Shown one piece after another: positions 16,388 to 24,609 of a stretch of DNA of 25,772 nucleotides. Source of the DNA: a virus; the IMG/VR virus record IMGVR_UViG_3300029990_000049, positions 1-25,772 of that record; one strand, 5' to 3'. The notes under the pieces are model-generated. The model made no database searches. It worked only from the letters and a program-made list of their open reading frames with translations, and was not told the origin of the DNA. A program made the translations under genes and the position numbers. Positions within the stretch are counted from its first letter, which is position 1; each line of letters begins with the position of its first letter.

Positions 16388-18739
16388 TCAATCAGTTTTC
16401 AACAGTACCAAAGGTTTTTCGGCATTGATGTGACGCAGTGTTGCCACGTTACGATCTTCGACGCTGTAGCTGAACAGCCACAAGTGTTCGGTGCTGCTGA
16501 AACGGATCAGGTGATCACGATAACCAGTGAGGCAATCTTCACCCTCTACTTCTACCTGCACTTCTACCAATTGGAAGAGTTCTGGAAGAACACTACGTTT
16601 GATGTACTGTGCAACGTTTGTTTCGGCATGAATCGGACCGCCGTCGTTTACAACGTTAGCGATATAGAAATCGCGAATGAAGTAAACATTGTTGTCGTCT
16701 TTCAACTTGTCAATAGCTGACATGTTTTCCGGACTTTGGATGAAGCGGTTAACTTTGTGGAACATTTTGAGGTGACTGGTAATGTAGTTGTCAGCTTCAC
16801 TATCAATCAGGATGTTCCAAACCAGGGCGTCTTTGCCACGCAGGTGATCATTGAGATCCTGAATGTCGTTAACGAAGTTCTTGATCTGAAGCTTGCCGCC
16901 ACCGCCCTTACCTTCAAGAGCGTTGTAACCGCAGCTGTTTACCAGCCATTGGTTAGTGACATCAGTCAAACGACCGTTGATGAAATCGGCCAGCTTTTCT
17001 GGGATGATACCTTGTTCAAAGTAATGACGCAACAGCGCACCGGCTTCCACCAAGTTTGGACGCACATCCATTTCGCTGTCGGCGAAGAGGAATGGTAGGT
17101 CCTGGAACAATCGGGTTTTGATTTCCGGGCGTTCTACTTCGTACACGTCCCAAGAGCTGACGTCAGTGAACACGCAAGCAGCTTGGCCTTTCAGGCTGGA
17201 AGTTACTTTGTTGGTGATCAGATTGATGTCGGCGAGGATTGCACGCGAATCAGTGGACACCACTGGATCAGATACAACAATGGCTGGAGTGCCTTTGCCG
17301 TGTTTCTTGATCAGAGGGATTTTCACTACCAGGTCTTTGTCTGCGGCTTCTTCCAAAGATACTGGAACAATCGGCGGATACGAATCGCCGTCTGCGCGCA
17401 TTTTGTCGAGCGGTGGTAACAGGAGTGCTGGGTTCTGGATGAGGATTGGCACGTCAACGTTCTCCAAACGTACTGGGTAGCTAAACCAGCCATCATTCTT
17501 TTCCAGGTCGATGACAACTACGCGATAAATGTTGTGCGCAATTGCATGTTCTTGACGCTGGTCTGGATGCCGGCGGAACACGCGCTGAATGTACTTCCAG
17601 TCACCTTCTGCCACGTAATAGTGGTTAGTCCGGCCGGTGAACTTGAAGTAGTGGTTCAGATCGAACGTGTGTTTGTTTTGTATGTCGAGATTTTCCAGAT
17701 CGTTACGGAAGTTACCCCAAGTCATATTGACCTCTTCATGTTGTGGTTGGCTAGCGGCCTGATATTGGTGTTCTTGATAACCACCGGTGTTGAACTCTTG
17801 TGCATTACGGCGAATCATTTCAAAAGTCTTTTGCAGCTCAATGTTTTGGCTGCTTGCATCTACCTTGCGGCCTGGTGTGAACCCAAGGAATTCTGCATAT
17901 GTATCTGGATCGTTAAGTCGTGCATATTCAAGCGGTGTACTGATACGTTTTACAAAGTCAAGCTGTTGATATGGGAAAGGTGCATCAAAGAAATCCCACA
18001 TGATACTGAACTGCTCTTTGAATCTGTCCAGGTTGCTAAGAATATCTTCCAGTCGCTTTGGCAACCGATTAATCCAACCTTGACCTTTCTTGGTGTAGCA
18101 AATCCAGCTAAGGAACTCCAGGAGTAGCAAATGGCTAACAGCTAACTGCACACCATTAAAATAATCCTGCTGAGTCCACTCTTCTTTATTACTGCGACGC
18201 AACTCTTCGATCAGGATATAACCAAAGATAATCATACCCTGGTTTGCCACTGTCTTGATAAACTCAGGACGACGACTTATCTCATCTACAAAGTCTTTCT
18301 TTATTGGATCTACCGCACCGGTGATGTTGTCGAGAATAAACGAGTCACGAACGGTGATGTAGTTGTGATAGAACAGCTTTTGTTCACGACGCATCATGAA
18401 GTTAAAGAACTGCACCATCGGGTACTCTGCCTTGGAGATGTAATACTCTTGGCTACCGGCATCAATCCCCCCACCGGCCTCCAACATCCCTGCTAGCACT
18501 TCGTTAGTTTCAATACCACCAGCACCAGTACGCCAGTTAAACCCGCCTACTGGTTGTCCATTGCGCTCAGCAGCACCACCCATGATTGCGCGGATAGTGC
18601 TGCCAGGGGCCATAGCACCTGATTGTACACCTAACGGTTGTTGCCCTCCCATACCACCAATACCACGATGCTGGGCTGGCGGGTTTGCGTTGTCCAGATT
18701 TACCCCAAACTGTCTAGTAGAACGCAGTGAATCACTCAT
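16388..18739 (-). CDS. Large unknown protein with Gly/Pro-rich N-terminus (783 aa)
   Basis: ATG 18739 overlaps the stop of the RNAP-like gene (ATGA), so the two are translationally coupled. The first ~95 residues are low complexity, rich in Gly, Ala, Gln and Pro, and probably disordered. Next comes a helical part (about 95-330), a Gln-rich stretch near 315-340, and a beta-rich half with several YRVVVIDLE-like strands. A short poly-Gly segment (KGGGGK) lies near residue 623. There is no catalytic motif and no membrane helix. Position between an RNAP-like subunit and the portal-like gene suggests a head protein, an inner-body protein or a polymerase-associated factor. I do not recognise the family. 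Confidence 0.6.
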   Translation of the reverse strand: MSDSLRSTRQFGVNLDNANPPAQHRGIGGMGGQQPLGVQSGAMAPGSTIRAIMGGAAERNGQPVGGFNWRTGAGGIETNEVLAGMLEAGGGIDAGSQEYYISKAEYPMVQFFNFMMRREQKLFYHNYITVRDSFILDNITGAVDPIKKDFVDEISRRPEFIKTVANQGMIIFGYILIEELRRSNKEEWTQQDYFNGVQLAVSHLLLLEFLSWICYTKKGQGWINRLPKRLEDILSNLDRFKEQFSIMWDFFDAPFPYQQLDFVKRISTPLEYARLNDPDTYAEFLGFTPGRKVDASSQNIELQKTFEMIRRNAQEFNTGGYQEHQYQAASQPQHEEVNMTWGNFRNDLENLDIQNKHTFDLNHYFKFTGRTNHYYVAEGDWKYIQRVFRRHPDQRQEHAIAHNIYRVVVIDLEKNDGWFSYPVRLENVDVPILIQNPALLLPPLDKMRADGDSYPPIVPVSLEEAADKDLVVKIPLIKKHGKGTPAIVVSDPVVSTDSRAILADINLITNKVTSSLKGQAACVFTDVSSWDVYEVERPEIKTRLFQDLPFLFADSEMDVRPNLVEAGALLRHYFEQGIIPEKLADFINGRLTDVTNQWLVNSCGYNALEGKGGGGKLQIKNFVNDIQDLNDHLRGKDALVWNILIDSEADNYITSHLKMFHKVNRFIQSPENMSAIDKLKDDNNVYFIRDFYIANVVNDGGPIHAETNVAQYIKRSVLPELFQLVEVQVEVEGEDCLTGYRDHLIRFSSTEHLWLFSYSVEDRNVATLRHINAEKPLVLLKTD

Positions 18740-20394
18740 GCAATAGTTTCTCTAAATTTAAGGCGTCTATCAAACTGTTCATAAGCCTCCTTAAACTTAG
18801 GGTTCAAGGCGGTTACTTTTTCGTTTATCAGATAGATGCTAGGTAGGAGATAACCCCGCCCATCTGGACAGGGAGAAGATACCTTCAAATGGCTGTTTAC
18901 AAACAGCTGCGAGGTATGGATGAATGTCGAGCTGTCATTAGCATCGAAGTCACCTTTCTTCCTGTTACGAGACGAACTAGTAAACACCTTGTCCTGAGAC
19001 ATGCAACCCAGCATGTAGTCCACAAACGGAACGTCAGTCGGGGTAGCTTCCTGGATAAGGTTGGTATAACGTGCGTTGTCGATTTCTTTTGCATGGAACC
19101 GACTATTCATGAAACGTGAAACTTTCTTGTGGCTTAACTCTGAATTGTTCTTAATGTCGTGCTTAAAGCTGTTGGCTGCCGTGATGAGTTTGTCCATCGT
19201 GAATTCGACACTTGCCAGCTCTTTGTGAAACATTGTCGCGCGATCTGTTGTCTGAACAATCTCACTACGGTTAGTAATGATGTAATTGAACAGATCAAAG
19301 ATATTGCTGGCCATGATGTTCTGGGCCGCAAATCGTTTGATAGAGTCGTCATCCAGATACTCGTTGATCGAGATGAAGTGATCATTCATCAGGCGCATGA
19401 TGTATTCATTTGGATCGCCTGCTTTAACCGACGTACGGCCAATCAGGAGTTTCCAGTAGCTTGGATCGTCAATCCGGGATTCGTCAAAGTAACTTGACAT
19501 GCAATCCGCCACAAACTGTAAAGACGCTGCATACTGCAACCCAAGCGTGTTCAACGTAGTACGTTTACTAGACTTGTTACGGATTGCTACTCCGTAATCC
19601 AAACTGATGAACTCGCCCAAGAACTTGGGATTGTTCGTGCTAGACTTGGTAATGATTTCCCAGCGGTCTTTAGCCTTGCAGTCACTAACTAGAGCTTCTA
19701 CCGGGCCAAGCTCGTACTCACACTCCCCAAACATATCCATTGCTTTGCTAAAGCCCATGTCTGCGAACACGTACCAGGCAAGTAGTGGAGTTGGAACATT
19801 TTTACTGGTTATCTTCCGTGAGTTGGTAGGACTGTAGAACCGGTTGCTAGCAAGGTTAATACCTGCCGTCCGATACTTGGTCTGCCCACTGAGGTCAAAC
19901 ACATAATCATAGTTATAATGTTCAACACCAATCTTGAATTTAAAGCCCAAGACCTTAACAAACAGAGAACCATCTTTAGCAACTGGCAAACCTTTCTCTG
20001 CCAGAACCACTTGTAAACTGTAGTGCACCCCACGCAACCAAATGTCGCCATACCTGTCACAGTACGGAAGCATGGTGTAAGCATGCATCGGGATCATCTG
20101 CCCGCCTTTATCACGATACTCAAAGTTGAGCCGGACAGGGAACAGTGTTTCTTTGTGAATGTCGTACACACGGGTGCTGCTTGCGGTCAGGTAGCGAATA
20201 TATTCGCGAGGGGACACCCGTACCACATTAAGGAAGAATACGCCTCGGCTTTCGATACTCTTAAAGATAGCCTTTAGAGAGTTTTCGTAATACCGCTGCA
20301 CTCCTTCAAATTCCTTTAAGTGAAACCCATCCATCAGAGTTTGGTTAAAGGGTGGATACTCCGCTTTAATTGCATCGGCTATCAAGTGAAACAT
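18736..20394 (-). CDS. RNA polymerase beta-like subunit, N-terminal part (phiKZ nvRNAP type)
   Basis: I choose ATG 20394, with GAGGTG just upstream, over a TTG at 20406. The product has 552 residues. The segment MLPYCDRYGDIWLRGVHYS followed by LQVVLAEKG (about residues 108-135) resembles the bacterial beta region in which a Pro-containing loop leads into 'GxFxINGxExVxVSQ'. phiKZ-like phages encode split beta and beta-prime subunits, and the phiKZ non-virion RNAP subunit gp123 is encoded a few genes from the major capsid gene gp120, matching this placement and size. It would form part of the phage polymerase transcribing middle and late genes. No catalytic DxDGD motif is expected in this part. 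The call rests on weak motif resemblance plus gene order, so a structural protein remains possible. Confidence 0.5.
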   Translation of the reverse strand: MFHLIADAIKAEYPPFNQTLMDGFHLKEFEGVQRYYENSLKAIFKSIESRGVFFLNVVRVSPREYIRYLTASSTRVYDIHKETLFPVRLNFEYRDKGGQMIPMHAYTMLPYCDRYGDIWLRGVHYSLQVVLAEKGLPVAKDGSLFVKVLGFKFKIGVEHYNYDYVFDLSGQTKYRTAGINLASNRFYSPTNSRKITSKNVPTPLLAWYVFADMGFSKAMDMFGECEYELGPVEALVSDCKAKDRWEIITKSSTNNPKFLGEFISLDYGVAIRNKSSKRTTLNTLGLQYAASLQFVADCMSSYFDESRIDDPSYWKLLIGRTSVKAGDPNEYIMRLMNDHFISINEYLDDDSIKRFAAQNIMASNIFDLFNYIITNRSEIVQTTDRATMFHKELASVEFTMDKLITAANSFKHDIKNNSELSHKKVSRFMNSRFHAKEIDNARYTNLIQEATPTDVPFVDYMLGCMSQDKVFTSSSRNRKKGDFDANDSSTFIHTSQLFVNSHLKVSSPCPDGRGYLLPSIYLINEKVTALNPKFKEAYEQFDRRLKFRETIA

Positions 20395-20406
20395 GTGACA
20401 CCTCAA

Positions 20407-21543
20407 TCAGGAGAAGAGGAGTTTAAATCCTGTCAAGAATATACCGACCAGGCTACCTACGCCTTTAAGTAGCTCACCCCAGCCACTCAGGTTATTATGC
20501 TTCCTGGTATGATCAAGGGTAACTTTGGCATAGAACTCTTTATTACGCATTTCAAATTTATTGCGATCTGCTTCTTCTTTGCTGCTAATTTCCGAGCGAG
20601 AAGACTTATGAGCCGCAGCAGCTGCGTCCATTCTTAGTTTCTCTAATGCGTTCTTGTGATCTTGTTTCATGAACGTCATTTGGGTATTAGCTTCGTCTAG
20701 TTGTCTCTCCAGCTTGGACAGTTTAGCTTGTGCTTCACGCAACTCTTCAGACTTGCGCTCTAGCGCTTTAGAGATGTCCTTCAACTTGCCTTCAGCTTCA
20801 ACATACCGTTCGGTGTTACCACCTTTAGTAGCCTCAGCCTTGTTCATGAACACGCCAAGCTTTTCGAGGGACTCTTTGTCCAAGCCATCGAAACTGTAAA
20901 ATAGAATATCTGGTGAAGTATTACCGCTGTCAACTCCAACGTAGAGTCCGGCGTTAGTACCCGCGTCATGTTCTACTGGCACTTCAGTAGCCTTACCGCC
21001 CAGGTTTACGTAATACGGATGTTGCGTTCTACCCGGATCATTTACATAAACACAGTAATATGCCATGCGACGTTTGCCGGTTGAATCTTTTAACGCAGTA
21101 AGGACATCCCCAATTGTTGCTTTTGGAACATTCATAGGACTTCTGGAAAGATAGCCGCTTCCACGATATAAAGTCATACCTAGCATTTCACTGTGAATGT
21201 ATCCACCGTCTTCTGCTAAGTCTCCTGTTAACTTAACGTAGATTACCATGTTCATTGGCATGGTAGGAAAATAGGAGGCTCCCCGCCCCTTCTCTTCTTC
21301 CAGCTTTCCTTTGAATGCTTCCATCACATATTTGTCAAACTTTGTTGTTGCCTGGTCTGGATCAAATTCAATGCAGGTTGGAATAACCCCATTCATCCTG
21401 AGAACGACGACATCGCCAGTTGGAGAGTAATCAGCTTCTTTACGACGCTTGATAATGTAACTCAATCCACCTTTTATCTTTACGACAATGTCACTCGAAG
21501 AAGATCCATTAATAACTTCGCGCTCCAGCTTGAAACTATTCAT
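20407..21543 (-). CDS. Coiled-coil protein with C-terminal hydrophobic anchor (378 aa)
   Basis: ATG 21543 follows AAAGGTAG. The N-terminal ~230 residues are beta-rich (SDIVVKIKGGLSYIIKRRK; AYYCVYVNDPGR). Residues about 240-340 form a clear heptad-type coiled coil dense in Glu, Lys and Leu (LEKLKDISKALERKSEELRE region, then KLSKLERQLDEAN). A short Ala run follows, and then a hydrophobic C-terminal segment (ELLKGVGSLVGIFLTGFKLL) that could insert in a membrane. The gene ends directly before the RNAP-like gene and starts after a terminator downstream of the capsid gene. I do not recognise the family. A tail-anchored membrane protein fits the layout, and its place between capsid and RNAP genes is notable. 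Confidence 0.6.
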   Translation of the reverse strand: MNSFKLEREVINGSSSSDIVVKIKGGLSYIIKRRKEADYSPTGDVVVLRMNGVIPTCIEFDPDQATTKFDKYVMEAFKGKLEEEKGRGASYFPTMPMNMVIYVKLTGDLAEDGGYIHSEMLGMTLYRGSGYLSRSPMNVPKATIGDVLTALKDSTGKRRMAYYCVYVNDPGRTQHPYYVNLGGKATEVPVEHDAGTNAGLYVGVDSGNTSPDILFYSFDGLDKESLEKLGVFMNKAEATKGGNTERYVEAEGKLKDISKALERKSEELREAQAKLSKLERQLDEANTQMTFMKQDHKNALEKLRMDAAAAAHKSSRSEISSKEEADRNKFEMRNKEFYAKVTLDHTRKHNNLSGWGELLKGVGSLVGIFLTGFKLLFS

Positions 21544-21635
21544 ATTCCAAACTACCTTTATTAGTATGTCCTACCTTGATAATTTAGGTTTGAAATATTC
21601 TTTGTGATTAGCAAAATGCAAAAAAAAGGAATCAA

Positions 21636-21667
21636 CTACCCCACTCCCTTTTAAAGGAGTGAGGTAG
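21636..21667 (-). terminator. Rho-independent terminator downstream of the major capsid gene
   Basis: On the minus strand CTACCTCACTCC pairs with GGGAGTGGGGTAG (12 or more pairs including G-T) around a TTTAAAA-type loop. It is followed by TTGATTCC and a run of seven or more T (21621-21627). It separates the capsid transcript from the coiled-coil protein gene. Confidence 0.85.
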
Positions 21668-21696
21668 AAGAGACCAGATGCAACTAACCTAAACGC

Positions 21697-21786
21697 GCCT
21701 CATCGACAGTGTCAAGAGGGGTACTAGGCAGGCCCCTCTAACAGACCGTAGTAGGTCGATGGAAGGATGAGGCCTACGGGTTTCCC
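21697..21786 (-). promoter_or_regulatory. Candidate -1 frameshift signal at the end of the capsid gene
   Basis: The heptamer GGGAAAC (21786-21780) fits X XXY YYZ, and its phase matches the capsid frame (gcG GGA AAC CCG TAG). After a 6-base spacer, GCCTCATC (21773-21766) can pair over 8 bp with GATGAGGC (21704-21697). The loop between contains a second hairpin, AGAGGGG (21739-21733) with CCCCTCT (21721-21715), and a possible CCGTAG/CTACGG pairing that competes with the spacer. Spacer length and stem are as in known -1 sites. Folding is judged by eye only. Confidence 0.7.
21724..21780 (-). other. Predicted 18-residue frameshift tail of the major capsid protein
   Basis: After a -1 slip on GGGAAAC, translation continues in the -1 frame as PVGLILPSTYYGLLEGPA to TAG at 21726-21724, giving a 749-residue form in place of 732. 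The stretch has no start codon of its own. Its core LPSTYYGLL matches the three 17-residue repeats of the 762-aa protein at 8 or more positions, with different codons. That match is the main reason to believe this frame is translated. A recent indel or a sequencing error that split one longer gene is the alternative. Confidence 0.72.
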
Positions 21787-23972
21787 GCTTCGATGGCGCC
21801 TTGGATGCCAGCCAGAGCTGGAGCCAGACCTTCGATGGCGATGCGCTGTTTTGCCAGCTTGGTCAGCAGACCGTTATCACCCAGGAACTCTGCGGCGTCA
21901 GTGATCTTCAGCGAACCGATGATCGGGTTGAGCGCCCAGTGTTTGTAGGTAGGGATGGTCATGACCACACCGAAGTCCTGCTGATCACGAGTCACGTTAC
22001 CTTGTACAACGATGTTCTCTTTCGAGACAACGACGCCGACACCGCCCAGTGGGTTGATGTAATCGGAAGTCGAATCGTTTTGGGTAACGATCAGGATCTC
22101 ACCGATCTGGCTGTCGAAGTTGGTTTCGACGGCTTTCATGGTGGTCAGAGGACCCAGGGTACGAGCGTCGCCCAAACGGAGCAGGAAGCGGCACAGGTTC
22201 TGGTGAGCGATGATGTTCCACTTCGGAGAAGTAGCACCGCCGTATTCGGCGATCGCGGCGATACCGGACTTGGTAGTCAGGGCCGAAACGATGTCGCTGA
22301 TTTCGTTGGTGAACACGGCGCAGACTGCTTCCAGCACACCGGTGCTGTCTTGGGTCGATACGACGTCGGCCAGGGTGATCTTGCGGTTTACTGCGGCAGC
22401 TTGCACGTAGTGCATGCCTGGCAGGACGTTGGAACCCTGGTTGTTCGAGACCACAGCATGGCCGTCGATGGAGGTGATGTACGCCAGGTGCTCAGCAGCC
22501 ATGTCGAACGCTTTACGCGAGCACTGGTTGTTGATCGCCACCGACATTTGCTCGATCGCGTAGTCCAGGGAGCCCTGGTTCACGTCTTGCTTGTCGATTG
22601 GGTATTTCACAGACACCGGGTCGCCACGTTTGACGGACAGGTGCTTGTCGGCATCGAACACTTCGATACGGTAGCCGAAGTTACCGCGCGAGTTGTTGGT
22701 CACGTTACCGGTGATTTCGATACCGGATACGGAACCGTTGGTCAGGGTGCGGAACAGTGATTTCTGAGCGTCATCAGCGCGATCACGAGTGATCACGTTA
22801 CCGGTTGGGATGTGCTGGAGAGCAGTGATCGAAACCTGGCCGCCGTTCAGGCGCATGACGTTCTTTTGACGCTGGTAGTTGCCGTCCATCGACACGTCCA
22901 GCAGAGGGCGGTAGCCAGCTGCTTTCAGATCGGCGAACAGGGTCTCACCAACTTCCAGGCCGTCTTTGTCCTGTACAGCAAAACCGTTGTGACGGTTCAG
23001 CAGGATGGCCATTTTGCGGTCATCGGACGATTGGCCGTTCGAAGTCGGGATGAAGGTGTTGTTCGACATCGCCTTGGTGTTGATGAAGAACGTCTTGACA
23101 GTGCCCTTGATAGTAGCGGTCAATTGCAGAGTCTGACCGGTGAGCGAGTTGGACTCGATCTCGTCGGTAGCGGTGTACGGACGCTGGCCAGGGGTTTCGC
23201 ACAGGCCCAGGAAGTTCGGAATGACGCTCGGAACTTTCAGGAAGCTGGTCAGGTGGTTTTCGCGGCCCAGGGCATCAGCTTCCATGTAGGTAGCGGTCCA
23301 TGGGGTACGGTCGGCGGCTGGAACGAACAGCTCGCGGGTGTCGTCGGTGTCCGACTCAGGGTACACAGGGTGTACAGCCAGGGCGGATTCGGCGAACATT
23401 TTGCCGGAACGCAGCAGACCGAAGATCGGTTGCAGTTCGGAGGCGGACTGCCAGGCGCTGTTGCCGTAAGCGTAAGTACCCAGACCAGCGGCACGAACCT
23501 TCATCAGGACGCCTTCGTCTTCGTAACGAACGGTCAGGGTGGCGAACAGTGCTTCGGCGCCAGGAGTCTGCAAGTGGCTCTGGGCGTTGAGGGCCATGTT
23601 CAGAGCTTTGACGGTGGTTTCCGAGCCTTCCCAGTTCTGCATCGAGAAGCCTTCCAGGCCATCGACGGTACCGTAGAAGCTTTCGGTACGTTCAACGATG
23701 TCTTTCAGCTCGCTCGGAGCAATGTTGGTGGTACGGCCGAACGAGGATTGGAACGCGGCGAAGTTCTTGTCGTTCAGACGAGTGGCCAGCATGCCATTCA
23801 GCGATTGGCTCTCAGCGCCTTGAACACGAGCCAGGTCGAACTTGCTCGAGAAGCCAGAAAAGTTTTCCTGGCCTTGCACCGCGGTCAACGATTCGTTCTT
23901 CAGTGCATCAGCGATCAGCTGAACAAGGTTACCCTCGTTCTTGAGACCCATCTTAATCTGTTTGTAAGCCAT
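21774..23972 (-). CDS. Major capsid protein (phiKZ gp120-like)
   Basis: ATG 23972 follows AAGGAATTCC. The 732-residue zero-frame product is close in length to phiKZ gp120 (about 747). It has a charged N-terminal region, an Ala/Gly/Gln-rich middle, a long beta-rich body without membrane or enzyme motifs, and a helical end. The gene is visibly richer in G+C and uses a narrow set of codons (CTG, GGT/GGC, AAC, GAC, CAG) unlike its neighbours. This is usual for the most abundant virion protein and explains the long antisense open frames. In phiKZ the capsid protein is cut near residue 163 by a prohead protease; GAE at 138-140 is one candidate site here, unproven. A single-gene transcript is suggested by the upstream AT-rich leader and the downstream terminator. 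A frameshifted longer form is predicted. Confidence 0.85.
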   Translation of the reverse strand: MAYKQIKMGLKNEGNLVQLIADALKNESLTAVQGQENFSGFSSKFDLARVQGAESQSLNGMLATRLNDKNFAAFQSSFGRTTNIAPSELKDIVERTESFYGTVDGLEGFSMQNWEGSETTVKALNMALNAQSHLQTPGAEALFATLTVRYEDEGVLMKVRAAGLGTYAYGNSAWQSASELQPIFGLLRSGKMFAESALAVHPVYPESDTDDTRELFVPAADRTPWTATYMEADALGRENHLTSFLKVPSVIPNFLGLCETPGQRPYTATDEIESNSLTGQTLQLTATIKGTVKTFFINTKAMSNNTFIPTSNGQSSDDRKMAILLNRHNGFAVQDKDGLEVGETLFADLKAAGYRPLLDVSMDGNYQRQKNVMRLNGGQVSITALQHIPTGNVITRDRADDAQKSLFRTLTNGSVSGIEITGNVTNNSRGNFGYRIEVFDADKHLSVKRGDPVSVKYPIDKQDVNQGSLDYAIEQMSVAINNQCSRKAFDMAAEHLAYITSIDGHAVVSNNQGSNVLPGMHYVQAAAVNRKITLADVVSTQDSTGVLEAVCAVFTNEISDIVSALTTKSGIAAIAEYGGATSPKWNIIAHQNLCRFLLRLGDARTLGPLTTMKAVETNFDSQIGEILIVTQNDSTSDYINPLGGVGVVVSKENIVVQGNVTRDQQDFGVVMTIPTYKHWALNPIIGSLKITDAAEFLGDNGLLTKLAKQRIAIEGLAPALAGIQGAIEAGNP

Positions 23973-24060
23973 GGAAGGAATTCCTTTTTAAGCGTTGGAC
24001 GTTTAACAAATATATATATTTGTGTATCTACTACACATAACATACATATTGAAACGAGGT
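23973..24060 (-). promoter_or_regulatory. Capsid gene leader with 18-bp palindrome
   Basis: This very AT-rich 88-base leader must carry the main capsid promoter. It contains the perfect palindrome ACAAATATATATATTTGT (24006-24023). Upstream of that on the minus strand are AATATGTATGTTATG repeats, reminiscent of the short AT-rich, TATG-type late promoters described for phiKZ. The ribosome-binding region is itself palindromic, AAGGAATTCCTT. Exact start sites cannot be fixed by eye. Confidence 0.55.
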
Positions 24061-24609
24061 TTAAGGGTTTTGATTGCCCAGCAGTTTGTAAACTTCAGCC
24101 ATGGTGAACTCACCTACTTTACTGTCCACAATCGCACCGAAATGAGATTCCATGAAACCGTGAACATGCAAGATGGCCTCCAACAATGCACCAGAGAATG
24201 TTAGCGCAGAAGCCTTACTCCAGCTGGGCGGTGTTGTTTGGTTCTCGTCGTTAATAACAACCACGAGTTGATTACTTTTGAAAGAGCTGTATCCAAAAGA
24301 TGTTGCGTCGGTAAACGCGGCGGATAAGCTTTTACTGTCGACACTATTAAATGCCGCTTTTAACATCTCACCTTCATAATCTTTACTGAAGATTAAATCT
24401 GGGTCGAGCAAAGCAACACCGAGTTCTTTTGCAGCGCGGTATTGCATAGAAATGATTTGAGCAATTTCACCGTAAGTTGCCTTTTGATGATATGTCTCAA
24501 TCGTCGATAAGTTGCTCAACGGAATGCCGACCTTAGCCAACAACTTAACCATAGAGTTGGTCAAGAAGAATACTTCGATCGGGGAACCGTTAGGTGTCCT
24601 GAGAATCAT
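24061..24609 (-). CDS. Unknown protein (182 aa) upstream of capsid gene
   Basis: ATG 24609 follows CCAGGAG. The 182-residue protein is soluble, with an alternating helix/strand pattern (SPIEVFFLTNSMVKLLAKVGI; QLVVVINDENQTTPP) and a helical C-terminus (FTMAEVYKLLGNQ). No signal peptide, membrane helix or catalytic motif is seen. It ends 88 bases before the capsid start without an obvious hairpin, so readthrough into the capsid gene is possible. It is divergent from the helicase gene with only 28 bases between start codons, so its promoter must lie partly inside the helicase gene. The family is not recognised. Confidence 0.6.
   Translation of the reverse strand: MILRTPNGSPIEVFFLTNSMVKLLAKVGIPLSNLSTIETYHQKATYGEIAQIISMQYRAAKELGVALLDPDLIFSKDYEGEMLKAAFNSVDSKSLSAAFTDATSFGYSSFKSNQLVVVINDENQTTPPSWSKASALTFSGALLEAILHVHGFMESHFGAIVDSKVGEFTMAEVYKLLGNQNP

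Noticed and set aside
21774-21790. A sequencing indel in place of frameshifting at the capsid end
   Set aside because: It cannot be excluded from one sequence, but an in-phase canonical heptamer with correctly spaced stem at exactly this place is better explained by recoding; kept as the main alternative.
22812-24107. 431-codon open frame on the plus strand (and a 319-codon one at 21801-22760)
   Set aside because: Both lie antisense to the capsid gene; the products are His/Gln/Val-rich, lack ribosome-binding sites, and arise from its biased codon use.
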